This document shows, piece by piece, positions 24,741 through 37,600 of a DNA stretch of 64,000 nucleotides. The translations under genes were made by a program, and so were the position numbers. The notes beneath the pieces were generated by a model. It had not been told where the DNA came from. It searched no databases and saw only the letters and a list, made by a program, of their open reading frames with translations. Numbering within the stretch: position 1 is the first letter of the stretch; each line of letters begins with the position of its first letter. Source of the DNA: Rostratula benghalensis. Its lineage: Eukaryota > Chordata > Aves > Charadriiformes > Rostratulidae. The DNA lies in contig VXAI01000632.1 of assembly GCA_013399305.1 (NCBI GenBank), forward strand, positions 107,052-171,051. Reading direction: 5' to 3'.

Positions 24741-27700
24741 ATATTTTGGTCAATAGTGGGACACGTGTGCCAAAGTTCCCTAAGTGGAACTATCTGGGGA
24801 TCTATTGTGTTTACCCTGTGGGAAAAGTGAGAAATGGTAGCTGTTAAAAAACATTACTTTTCTGACAATGTAAGTATAAACCAGTTCTTATGATCTGGAA
24901 TGACATTATCCAGGGGCAGCAAGGTTCTGCTCACAGGTGGGTGATGCAATGGGCTTTTCAAACCGATTTGTCACCCTGAGTTGAAAACCAGCAGTGGATG
25001 AGTAAATGTGATGGGTTTGCAAATAACAGTAGGGACCTATACCTGATAAACACTTTTGGTTCTACAGTTTCCAGTGACACTGCAAGTACAAGCCATCCAG
25101 CCGCTGTTCCTTTCACCCTGCTTGGGTTTCTTGTCCAAGGCCATGAGAGAGGCCTGTGCCTCTTCACACTAAGGACTTTCTCTGCTTTTTCTCTACTTTT
25201 TCTTGGTAGCTAAGAGCGCAAAGAGTTGCTGGACAAATTGCCTTCTGTCAAATTTGCTTTTAGAGTGTCCTTGAAGTACTTTATTAGACAAGCACATATT
25301 ATTTTTCCAGTTCACTGTAGAGAAACATTCATGCTTCATCCACCCACATTCCAGCTTCAATAGACATTCAGCTGGTTCTCGGCGAGACTTTATCATTGGA
25401 CAGTATTGTCCAACAGGCTGATCAAGAGATGAATGGGATCCACCATTCTTCACCACTTCTTCCATCACCCTTCAGTTAAAGCAATCTTGTGAGGCCTAAG
25501 TTAAAGAGATGACTTTGAAGAGATACTATTCCCTGCACCAGCCCTCAAATTACAATTGCTTTCTTTAACAACAACAAGGAGATAGCCCCGAACACAGCAC
25601 TTTACACAGCAACGTGCTTGGCCTTAAGGGTTCCTACGGACATGGGGTGAACAAGAATAAAAACAGCCAATCCATTCACGGAGGGCTGGGACTATTGGAA
25701 CAAGACTGGAACATGAAATGAGTGTGGTGGTAACCAGTATGGATGGATGTGAGGATTCCTCAGGTGCTGGGCTACCTGACATGGGCTGGTACCAGTGTTT
25801 GCAAATTCTCCAGCAGATCTAGGCTGAGGAGAGCAGAGAATAGAGCAAGGCTTGGAGACATTGTCATGCCCAGTCCTGGGGAAACTGCTGTTGCTGAGAT
25901 CGTTATTTCCCCCCTGCCACTTCAGCATTTTCCAGCGTATTTCTGGAAGCCGCTTTGACCCTGTCAGCAGTGAACAGAGATGGCATGGAAGTTCTTGGAT
26001 GATATTCCTTAGAGCACATCACAGCTTGGCACCAGCACACACTGGAACAGGCAGACATGGCTCACAGGCCACTGACTTCGGAAAGATGAGGGAGTCCCCA
26101 CTGGAAGAATGTACGAGTTGTCTGTCCTTAGAGAGACAGAATGAAAAACACAGGTTCAGTTTGCTTTCCCTTGAAATTTGCCACTGTCCCTATACATAAA
26201 ACCACCCAAGATTTCACCAGACTATATTATATTTTGAATGTGTAAGTACAAAGTCATCCCCCTGTCATTTCCTATCACTCAGTGAGTTTAAGCAGTCCAC
26301 ACACCGCTGGTGACAAATAACCTGCAATCGTTCATCTTTGCTCCCTCGGGTGCTCTCCCTGACAATGGCATGACTCAACTCAGTAACATCAACTAGATGA
26401 GCACATGATTTCACAATAAAATAATCAGTCACTTTTTAAAAAAGGGCAAATTTATGCAGCCATTTGGAAACAAAAAAACAAAGTGCAGCCTAGAATTCCT
26501 TTTATTTACAGGGGGAAATGAATCACGACTGAGATGATTAGAACAGTAATTAAACAAGAGAGTCAAATCCACAGATATGCACAACATACAGAAGGAGGTT
26601 CTCAGAGAGCGCAGAAGAATCCTAAAGTATTTTTCCACTGCAATCCCTAGAGACACCCCTCCTTAATTTGGTGTCTAACAAGAAGTTATCTCCAAAAGCC
26701 CCTCTGTTTACCCTGGAATAAAAGCCCGGCATCAGGAAAAGGTCTAGCTAATTTTCTCACTAAAAAGCTACTGCATACACTGTCCATGCATAGATGCTGA
26801 AATTTCAGCTCCATTACAAATGGGAAAAAATAATTTTCTAAGTATGGCAAGGGAAAACCCCAGAGGAAATTCTGACTGCAGCCAAGTAAAGCTTGCGTTT
26901 GGCTCCAGTCCTGAATTACATCCCTCTCTGTCATTTGCCAAACACCATCTCGGTTCTCCAGATGCTGTCAGCATCCTAATATCACACCGCATTTAAGTAC
27001 CATTCCTGTTCTCCTTCCCTCTATTATACAGTTCTTGGCCTGTTTTCAATTGCTTTCCTAAACCCACATCCAAATTCTCTCTGATAGGTTTCAATAGCTC
27101 GCCGAGAGGCAGATAATCCACCCTTTGTCACTATGGATTGAGTCCTGTCTCAAAAAAAGAACAACTCCATTTCATCAAAGAAAAATAGTTAGGAACAAAT
27201 TTGCCACTTCTAACAAGCTTGACTGGGGAAGAGCTTTGTGTGCTGGGACAAAGAGTTTAAGAAACATGTTGGTATTGCAAAGAATGTTCTATTGAGTCTC
27301 TCTGCCATATGTATTTTAATGCAGTAGATCACTTGGATTTTGTTAGATCACCTCTTACACTAAAGGAAGAGTCCCCGTCAGAATCCTTACCCATCGGATC
27401 CTTATATATATCCTCCTGCTCTGATTTGGATCTAATTCAATGTAATCTCGTTTTTTCTATTGTATTAGAGGTCCCAGAGCCCCTACCTGTTTCCAGATGT
27501 AGCAAGACAGCCGGCCAAATTCAGCCCTCAGCTAACCCAGTGTGATGCCGAGGGGAAGACAACCATTCCCAGCTCTCAGTCATTGCTTCATTCATGCAGA
27601 GCTTGAATCCAACTGGGAGCCCTGTGAGCAATGGAAGCTGTTAAAAAAAGTTCCAGGAAGCAACTTTCCCACTTGACAGCAGGAAGCAGGAGAATAGCCC

Positions 27701-29753
27701 TGCGTCCTCAGGGAAGCCCAGGATCTGTGATGTTTGAAGATGGAAGGGCTTTATTTTTTACAAACAGAGAGACACTTACTGCAAAATATTATCTACAGAG
27801 ATTTGTTTGAAACCGTAAACACATCTGCTTTGGCCTTGCTCAGACTTCTCTCATGGTCCCGTTCCATGAATGTTCATGCAAGTGAGTTCCCAGTAACCTG
27901 GCTCTTTGCAAAAGTCAGATTTATATCTGCTTTCTCAAGTTGAGGCAGCAGGCAAACTTTCTACAAGCGTGCCCTGTGATGTTCAGGGAGACTGTTTCTA
28001 TTCAAGGGGCAGAAACAATGCTGCTTAATGATAAGAGCATTAAAAACCAAGAAGTTCAGTTCAAATTGCAAGGCAATAAGCAAAAATAATTTTGTAGGCT
28101 AATTTTGAAAGACACAATGCATCTGAGAAAAAACACAATCCACTCCTAGCTGTTCATTAGAAAGGAGGAGAAAATTCACTGTATGAGCTATTTTCAGGTC
28201 AGTTCCAGGAACAACAAACCAGATGAAATCGTGTTCATCAGCTCCCTAAGCTCTGCTGGAAGTGGACATAAGTGTCAGGCGATTTCATCAGAGTTGTTGT
28301 TATGACATTTTGTTTTCCTTCCATTAAAAACATCTAACCACAGCAACTGCAAAAGAAAAAAATAACCTACATCACTCCACTGAACATTTCCTTACCTCAC
28401 ATCTCCTTAGTGATTTTCCATCTCTGCAAGTGATGCTGTAATTAACTAAAACCCTCCTGCCTCTGAGCAGGTTGGAGGTGCTGTCCCACAGCCCCATCAC
28501 AGCATGGCGAGCACATTATTCCTCTAAAGCAAAGTGACACAAATAGGGTAGGATGGCTGGAGGGGGTAAATGTACCAGGGACACCCCAGTTGCTCCATTT
28601 GATTGTACAGGATTTAGCTGAGGAGAGGGACAGTCCCTGCATGCAGATCACTTGCTGCCTCTATGTCATCACCACCTCTGCTGGGGTATAAAACCTTTTG
28701 AAGGGGAGATCAGTGGCTAGACCGGATTTTTTAAATTACTTTACCAACCAGGTATTGCAATGCACTGTACTTACTTGACCCACAGTAAGGCAATCATTGC
28801 TGTTCAGGGGATGGCAGCAGAAGGTGTAAGAAATGGTAGAGATTTCTTTCCATGAGGTGTTTTCCAAACCAAACCTTCAGGGGAAACTCATCAGTTGCAT
28901 AATACTGGGTCTCTTAGCAGAGGCTGTAATTGTAATGATGCAACTCATCACATTAGGACTCTGACACTGCTTTGTGATACTTAAACTTTAAAAAATTTCC
29001 ACTGAAAGGCCCTTTAGAATAAGGACAGTCCCAAGGAAAGTTTGCAAGAGCCCGTACCCAGCTCTGTTTTCATGCTTCTCAGCAGCCTCATTTTCCCTGA
29101 ATTAAGCTACTTTTAAATTCTTCTTCTCCGGGAAAATACTTCAGAATCTATTTCTGACAGTCAAAATTCTAAAATATGGGCAAAATCTCTGCTCCCTAAG
29201 GCTATTTCTTGAGACAGCTATTTATTGAGTATCATTAAAGTGAGAAAAACAAACTCTGAAGGCCAAATTCATGCCTGGTCTCATTCAACTGACCTCAGCG
29301 CCAGCGCTCCAGCAATGGACTTGGCTGTGCACATCCATTATGCTGTCTGCTTGCAAACTGACTGAACTGCATCTAAACCCACAATCTCAATGTATTTTTT
29401 GGCACCAAAAAAATTTCTCTTTATAGCACTTGTAAATGAGGCTGCCTTTTCCCCAGCCCCTTCAGTGTTCACATTCTAGGGGGTTAGCAGTGTGGGTGTC
29501 AAGTAACGTCCCTTTCCCAGCCTTCACTAAGTAAAAATAGCACAATAAATTGTTTTTTTCTCAAGTGTTTCCCAGGAAAATAATGTATTTTTCATCTGTT
29601 ACACACAAGATTTCACTGGGTTTTTTTGACAGCAATTTATCACGGTAGATTTTAGCTGCTTGTTAAACGCTTACTAAATGGTGAGTGACTAATAAAAATG
29701 AGAATATGGGAATTGCTTGGTGTGGGACACACAATACCTACAATTTAGCTTAC

Positions 29754-29879
29754 CTTTCCCTGCGAGCTGACGATCTTCAAACTGGTCTCCAGGCTGCAAA
29801 ATAATTTTAGAAAGCCACTCTTCAATCAGTAGAGAGTCTATGAGTAACCTGACTAATTCAATGTCTGGGGGTAGCATCA
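29754..29879 (-). other. Candidate unassigned minus-strand exon (126 bp)
   Basis: On the minus strand, GGCCTTTCAG|TGATG and GGGAAAG|GTAAGC bound 126 nt open in one frame, with 1-1 phase. The 41 complete codons give a protein-like sequence, MLPPDIELVRLLIDSLLI followed by EEWLSKIILQPGDQFED, with an amphipathic helix. I do not recognise the family. The polypyrimidine tract is poor and no flanking exon in matching phase was found, so chance remains likely. Confidence 0.25.
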
Positions 29880-30393
29880 CTGAAAGGCCTCCATATGAAC
29901 GGCAGAGTAATGTCAGTGTAAGGAACTCAGAGCAAGATCAGAATTACTGATTCTGTAGTATGGGGGGGATTTCTGTAATAAATGTGACTTAAAATGACAG
30001 GAGAAAACCGCTAGTCTGCAGTTGCTGTGAGCTGTGCTTAGAAGTTCAGCCAAGGCTGTGACATTGTCTTGGTGGCCTTGTACAAGACACTCTCTGCCCT
30101 GTGGCAGTTTTCTGCATCCATCAAATGTGGTTTTAACCACGCTCGTGGTCCAGTGGAGGACATTCAAAAGCCTCCCTCCAAGAAAAATAGTCACTGAACC
30201 CACTCTTCTCATGGATGATGGGCTGATTTCCTTGGATGTGCCTCCAGAGCCAGACACAATGCAGAGAAACACTCCCTGGAGGAAGTCAGCACCCTTTTTT
30301 CTTGGGATTCCTGCTCAAAACTGATCTCTGTGGCATCAGTTTGTGAGTAAACTGTGAGGGTGATAGTGTCTGGCTGAGAAATGTATCTATTAC

Positions 30394-30472
30394 CTCATCT
30401 GTTCTATTCCTCATCCCAACATGCTTATTTCTTCCCTCATTTATTATTTCTTGAATTTCATGTGTGAAGTTT
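30394..30472 (-). other. Second candidate minus-strand exon (79 bp)
   Basis: CTTCCTCTTCCCAAAG|AAAC and GATGAG|GTAATA on the minus strand bound 79 nt, open in one frame (NFTHEIQEIINEGRNK and onwards). The polypyrimidine tract is good and the donor moderate. Its end phase (0) does not join directly to the candidate exon at 29879, so another exon would have to lie between them. Confidence 0.18.
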
Positions 30473-31299
30473 CTTTGGGAAGAGGAAGAAGTGTTGCTAT
30501 TACACATGGACATCGCACAGCACCATAGAGTTCCCTTCAGTCATCCACACTCAGTTTATTATTAACTGTTCTGAACTATCACCATCCTCCTCCACCATGC
30601 CTTTCTTGCTAGGATCCGTGACAAGCACTTGAATTACACTAATATCGCCTGTTATCTAACAATTAAAACCTGTTAAATTCTCAGGCTCGATAAAAGGTCA
30701 TCCTCCTGAGGAGAATTTCTCTGCAAATTAAGGGTTTAGATGGCACCGAGCACCTGAGGAAACTCTGCTGCCCTTGGGTTTGCCAGTCACAATGAATATT
30801 CATTGCAGAGGCAGCAGCAGGTGAATAGCAATTACCACAGCTCTTCAGGGTCCGGCTTGGGTATCCATGAGAGAGCATTAAGCTTTGAAATTAAAATACA
30901 CAGGAAAAAGTGATGAAATATTATTTCTGTGAAGTACCTGTACCAACATGGTCAAACACAACCGCTAGTGCTTTTTCTGAGGATGGAATGAATTAGCTTG
31001 CTACCCATTGAGGGCAATACTGATACCAGAGCTTGATCACCTTACATATTGAGGGGGAAAAAGTGGGTAGTTGGGGCTTTTTTCCTGAAATACTCTCCAG
31101 GAGCTTTACATATTCTTGTGCCAGGAGAGGGCCTGGAGGTGACAGGACCCCAGCAAGACAGAGAGGCCTGTCTGGGGCTCAGCTCAGGAGAATGGCGAGT
31201 CTCCCCCCCAGTCCTCCCGGAACAGGCCCGGGACTACAGGACACCAAGGGCACAGCAACAAAACCACAACGACCAAAGGCACCCCTGTGCCCGCCATTG

Positions 31300-31600
31300 C
31301 CCTGCCCTTACCAAGATGGCGGCGGCGGCACCGCCCCGCCGGCCTCTCGCGAGGTTTGGGGCGGGGGCAGGGCGCTGCCCCTGCAAATGGCGGCGCGGAG
31401 GCCGGGCGTGCTGAGGTGAGGGCGGGAGGTGCCGCCATGGAGCACATCACCACGCCTAAGGTAAGGGGCTATGCTGTGTCGTCTTGGGGGCTAGCTGTCT
31501 TCCCATCGGGGTCCCCCGGCTGGGGCTGTGGGCTTCTGCTCGCTGCCCTGTGCTGGGGCCTCCTCGGCGGGCACCTGAGGTGAAGCCCCCCTGGGGGTGG
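31300..31600. promoter_or_regulatory. MTMR8: CpG-rich MTMR8 promoter and first exon
   Basis: CpG density rises sharply over the MTMR8 first exon. A YY1-type AAGATGGCGGC lies at 31313-31323 and a TCTCGCGAG element at 31345-31353. Both motifs are typical of TATA-less housekeeping promoters and are often bidirectional. No TATA box is visible. Transcription probably starts between about 31,340 and 31,420. Confidence 0.75.
31437..31460 (+). CDS. MTMR8: MTMR8 coding exon 1
   Basis: Residues 1-8 (MEHITTPK). The ATG has a perfect context, GCCGCCATGG (31431-31440), and the donor is CCTAAG|GTAAGG. Confidence 0.96.
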
Positions 31601-34600
31601 CTGGGCTGTTGTTAGGGCCTTGCTTACAAGGGTGGGTTTGGGTTTTTTTTTTTTATTATTTTTAAATTTGTTTATTTTGAAGTGAATAATTTCAGTAAAG
31701 GAGATCTTTGATTTCATTCAAGACTTACTTATCCGTAACCGCCCCTTGTTTGTGCTTTCAAATGGGTCACAGATAAGTCTGAAAGGCTTAAACATACTTG
31801 GTGTAGTGTTTAGGTGTTTCTTTCTGAAAGAAAAGAAATACCTAATACCTTGTAGGAGAGGGAATTTTTAGTAACGATACTGGTCAAAAAGTATTAAGGG
31901 TACTATTCCTGTAAACTTTGTTTGTATCAAAGCCCAGAGACCTCCTCAGGCTGAAAAAGTGAATCAAAATGAGCTTTTTCAGTTGAATAGAATGAAACAG
32001 GAGCTGTGGGAACGCCGTGCTCAGGACAGCTAAAAATAAAATGAATCTTATTGACTTCAGGCAATTGTCTGTCTAGAGACTTATTTATTTTATTTAATGG
32101 CTTTTTAATCCCATGAAGGTTGCTGTATTTTGTCATCTTATTCTGTAGGACATTAGCTTGGGCATGTTCCTTTCCTGGGTTGCCTGAGGTGCTTTGCTGG
32201 GCCTGCTTGTCTCTAGTGGCCTGAATAAAGGGCAGTTCTAGGTATAATAATTACACATGCTGGAAAATAAGACATTCTAGGAGGACATATAGCTGAAGCC
32301 TCTGCGCTTCAGATTTCTTTGCTGATGTTTTCCATGTTTTATCTTGGACCAGTGGCTTTGTAAGGAAGCTTACGTATTCAATACCCAGAAGTAATTTATC
32401 ATACGCTATTAAACTCTTTGTTTTCATTGACCTCCCAGTTTTGTTGGTTTTTCTCTCCATTATTTTTGCTTAATGGTGAAAGAAAAAAATCTATCAATGT
32501 TCATTAAGAGGTAAATAAGCCAGGAGAAAAACAAATAATGTAAAATACTTAAATATTTTATTATCTCTGTGGTAATGTTTTTAAAATTATTTTTTATTTT
32601 GTAGTGTCTATTATGAAATGTGCTTTCTTGCCTAGGAAGTGTGTTACAAGAAGTCGCTACTATTAATGTTTTTTTTTCTAGTGACTGAGCAGCTGGAAGT
32701 TGGACTAGAGAGGTCTGTTTCTTCCAGAGCAATACTTTGATTATACTCAACGTGAACAATGTTTTCTTCCACAACTTCTTTGTCTTATTTCTGCAGCCTT
32801 GCACAGTAATAAACCGTGATCACCTTGGTTACAAACCTAGTAATCCTGTTACTCACACTGGTGCTAAACCTTAGCTGTTCTCTTAACCTTTTTTGCTTTG
32901 ATTACTGGAGAAATAATTTGAATTCATAATGTAAAGCTATGGTGTTTCACGGGAGACTTTAATTCATATATTTTTCTGACTTACTTCCGGAGTTGTATAT
33001 TAGAAGTTGAATGATATTGGCCTAGCAGGTGCTTAGGTATTTCCTTGACCGAAATTAAATTCATTTTTTCATACTCTTCTTATGTTGCAGGTTGAAAATG
33101 TGAAATTACTAGATCGCTATACAAATAGGAAGGCAGCAAATGGGACATTGTACCTGACAGCCACCCACCTCATCTATGTTGAAGCTTCTGCTGAAGTCAG
33201 AAAAGAAACATGGGTATGTTGTGATACCTGGAGTCTGTTTGAACATGGGTTGAAAAATTACTTTATATCTCATATCCAAAATTAAATGAGCTTCAGAGCT
33301 GTAATGGTATACCATTTCGATGCCAAATGTTTAACAGAAACAGCCCTTTTGGAAGGAAATGAACATGATGTGACTTGGTAGAGGTAACTCGCTGAATTAG
33401 TGTTAGTTCCAGGAACAAAAAATGTGTCTCATTTCCGATCTCAAACTCAATATACCAAGCCACCAAACTTGAATTTACAAAGTGCAAAATTAGCACTGAA
33501 ATAAAGAATTACAAAGTCTGTTGTGTATAGGAGTGGAGGGAAAGCAAAGTGAGCCAGGTAAACTGAGCTGCATATCTCTCTCTAAAAATAATTTATATAC
33601 ATCTGTATTTTTTCAGTGTTGCTCTTAGTTACTTTGCCTTTGGGCACACAGTCTGCATGTTTATTGTGTTTGATAAATATCACCAGATCGTTCTCTGCTG
33701 CTAGTTAGATGCAGTAAGCCATAAATAACTTAAAATATTGCTAAAACTTTAATATCTGCTTGTACAGCACCTAGCCTTACCAGCAGCTTCTGAAAAATGT
33801 TTTTTTATTTCCTGTTTTTCAGATTCTACATCACCATATTGCCACCGTAGAAAAACTGCCTCTGGCCACAGCTGGGTATCCACTCCTTATTCACTGCAAG
33901 AACTTCCACGTGGCTCACTTTGTTATTGGGCAGGAACGTGACTGTCACGAAGTCTATACCTGCTTGCTTAAACTTTCCCAACCAGGTATTTGGGATGGAC
34001 GGGACTCTGTTTTGTGAATTGTTGAAAGGCTTTAAGCTGGGAGGCTCGTCTGAGCACTTGAGAGAGCTTTGCCAGGGTGTTGGTGTCGCTATGGGAGAGG
34101 GAGGATCACAGAATGGTTTGTGTGGGAAGGGATCTTAAAGATCATCAAGTTCCAACCCCCTGCCCTGGGCAGGGACACCTCCCACCACACCAGGTTGCTC
34201 CAAGCCCCCTCCAACCTGGCCTTGAACCCCTCCAGGGATGGGGCAGCCACAGCTTCTCTGGGCAACCTGGGCCAGGCTCTCACCACCCTCACAGCAAAGA
34301 AGTTCTTCCCCGCATCTCAGCTCCAGCTCCCCTCTTTCAGTGTCAAACCCTTCCACCTTGTCCTATGGCTCCCCTCCCTGGTCAAGAGTCCCTCTCCAAG
34401 GATGTGAAATGAGAATTGGTGTTTGCCACCAGAGAGTCTGTGTGGGTTGTCTCAGACTGGAATGTTGCCTAGCTTCCAAACTAGACACAGATCTTGTGTG
34501 GTGGTGGAAATGAGCTGGTCTCCCACGAGGAACTTCTGAAGACTTGTGCAGAGTTAATTTTCCTATCTGAGTCTCTGTGTGGTGTCTCAGGCTTTTTTCC

Positions 34601-37600
34601 TGTGTAAGTGTCACATCCCATACCTGGCCATTGTCAGTCATTCCTGTGACTGACTTGTTGCCTCTGTGTAGTTCTGGCCTTTCCAGTTGATCCAGATATT
34701 CACAGAATTCTGGAATCCCACAAATGAAGCTTTAAACATTGACATCCTCCATTCGTTTCCCAATAGCACATTCAGGCCGCTCTTCAGCGTTTGTCTTTCA
34801 CTTGTGAAACTCTGTGCTTCAGCCTGGCTGCCCTGAAGTGGGCTCACTCTTGAAGTGCGTGAGGAAATTATCCTTAAAAGCCTGTAGTCTCTTTAGGCTT
34901 CGGGTTTTCAGTCCTGTAGGACAGCATTCCACCCAGTTTCATACCTGTTTCTTTGTGTGGCAGCTTCTGGGTTTGGCGTGCTCCTTCAGCGAGTGAAACA
35001 GTACTTGGAGTTGTGCATTATTATAAGGATGCCACTTGTAATTGCAATTTTTTAAAATTATGTCACTAGTCTAATTGACAGCATCAGTCTGCGTTGTGCT
35101 GGCCATCACATAGGACTTGAAATGCTGTAGCAGAAGTGCTGTTTGCTAAATTTGGAGGTTTTTTGATTGGTATTGAGGCTCGTGTCTGTTCCTAGCACCT
35201 CCCCTGTGCTCTGAGCTTTGGAATTCTCTCCGTTCTGAAGATCTAATTCTGATGCTGTATCTGGCTAGTTTCTGGTATTAGGTTTAAAAGCTGTCATTGT
35301 TCTTTCAGTTTAGAAAATTAGGGAACTTGTGCAGTGCCTTGAAGCGTGGGAGCTGTCACTACAAGGGATTACGTCGGTTTCTTTTGTCTTGTGGTTATTT
35401 CTGTAATGTGCTGTAGCTCTTTCTTTTGTTCTGTTTATGGATTTTAACAGTTCTCTTGTTGTTTTAAAATGTCTGTATGTATGCTTCCTTCAGCTTTTTT
35501 TTTTTTTCTTGGCAGAGCATATAATTATTTATGATTTGCACAGGTATGATTGGCAGCTCTGGGTTACCTGTCTGGGAACCTGGCTGCTTTATCAGACTCC
35601 CAACAGGTTTCACTCTGTCTCTGAAGCACTTGCTGCCTTGGGAATCAGCCGGATGAGTTATAGGTTGGATTTGCATTTTATGAAGAGAGGGAAGGAAATT
35701 GGGATGGTAGAGATGGAGGGAGGAAGAAATGACCATTTGTCAGACACAGCCTGAAGCTTTTGTTGGGCTGACAGTAATCAGTAATATTCAGGACATTGAT
35801 CAAGTTTTCCATACGGCTTGGAACTCGCTGTTGAACAATGAACTTACAGGTGTGCAAGAGCTGGTTTATGAACTCTTAACAGAAAATACAGCTTTTAATA
35901 AAAAATTCCATTTATGGATTAATTCTTATGGTGTAAGCCTTGTCAAACATGCCTGTACTTGTGTAACATCACAGTGAATTCACTAGGAAATAATTTGTTT
36001 GGGAAAAATCACTACCTTGAAGTTGTTAATTCTAATGAAGAGCTGTAGCGTTATCTCCCTGCCTGTGGGAACTGAGCATTGGGAATTCCTGAGAATTTCA
36101 ATAGGGCTTGTTGGGACTCAGTACTACCCCGAACAAAAAAACCCTGTAAACGTGAGATTGAGAAACTTTTAAAATATCTGTGCGTTTCTATGCAGTACTC
36201 CACTTTTTAAAATTTAAATTTATTTTTAAGGAGTGAGAGAATCAGTGTAAGTTTGCTTATGGTAGTTAGGTGCACAAAGTGACTGAAGAAAACTTCCATG
36301 CTTCTGATCTTTGAGGAGGCAGCAGCGTAAGGAAAATAAGAATGATTCAAGTACAGCCAGCTCTGCAGTGCAGTGGCATAGCCCTCTGGCTTCTGTAGTA
36401 AATCATTTCCAAGTCTCCTGATCTCTCTTGGCTGAGTAATTTATGTCAGCCGTGTATCTGTGGTGCACTTGCACACATCCCAGAAATGGCATTTTATGAG
36501 GAAGAGCTGACCTCCCCCTGTGTCTTTGTATCTCTAACTAGTTATTTTTTGTGTTCTTTTCTTCTTCCCAGTGAAACCTGAAGAACTTTATGCTTTCTCT
36601 TATAATCCTAAAATGTCTAAAGAGAACCGGGAGATTGGATGGAAGCTGATTGATTTAAAAGTAGATTACCAGCGTATGGGAATTCCAAATGACTACTGGG
36701 AAATAACAGATGTTAATAAAGACTATGAGGTAATTCTTGCCCAAAGTAGCCATTTAATGCAGTATCTCTTTGTTTACTAATGGTGTACAGCAGTCCTGCT
36801 GCTGCAGGAGTGATGCCTCTTGGGAGGAATGAGCTCAGTTGACTTTAATCGAAGTAGCATCATCTTGATGTGAAGTTGTGGATAATGAAGCTATGGAAGA
36901 ACAGAGCAGAGCTGCAGAGTCACCTTGCTTGCTTTGATCCACTTGGCATGGTACCAGATACTTGTTTTTCTAGAGGAAAGTCAAACCACCTGTTCAGAAA
37001 ATCCTGAAGTACCCTTGGCCTGCTTTTGGTATTTCCAAACCCAGTCCCACCAGGCTGGTGACAGATGTGTAGAAGAGAAATAAATGGCAGGGATTTGCCT
37101 TGGTGGGGAGTGAGGGAGCGCAGAAAGGGACTAGGTAAGGAAGGAAAAAGCAGTAGCAGAAAACAGACATTGGGGGGGTTTTTTCTTGCTTGGTTGGATC
37201 ATCTGTGAAACAGGTCTCAGTCATTCATTTCAGTCCTAAGTGCTGCTGCCTTTATTTTCTTCTTTCTCCCCTGTAAGGCCAGGTTAGATCTAAACAGCAT
37301 GAAGTGAAAGCTTTTTTCAGCAAGCTTACTCAAACTCCTGCTTCATATTAATTCCCTTTTTATTTCTTCTGATGTTTTTTACAGTCAGACCTTTCTGTCT
37401 AAACGACAAAGCAAACAGCTCTGAGGAAGGCACCGGTATATTCTTGAATCCCTTTTGCTTGCTCTCCACTTCCTTCTCCCGCTAGTTTTCTTTACTGTGA
37501 TGCTTTGGGATGAAAAAACATAAGCCTGTGCTGTCAGAAGGGACTGGTAATTTTAAATGACCGTATCTTTGGATACCTGAATTGAGATACAAAGTGAGAG

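Larger units (their letters stand above)
14316..31311. other. 17-kb spacer between the Shisa gene and MTMR8
   Basis: No gene is identifiable by protein resemblance. It contains a short CpG-rich patch (18.02-18.13 kb), a low-complexity composite, a T25 tract, one 50-bp CR1 tail, a perfect hairpin and the weak promoter and exon candidates listed separately. In the paralogous human chromosome 13 region this interval holds NUP58 and ATP8A2; I see no trace of either. Confidence 0.5.

Noticed and set aside
28680..28695. TATAAAA near 28,686 and TATAAAG near 16,150
   Set aside because: TATA-like words with no convincing splice donor, CpG enrichment or coding exon downstream.
14316..31311. Possible ZC4H2, NUP58 or ATP8A-type gene expected by synteny
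   Set aside because: No exon resembling these proteins is visible on either strand.
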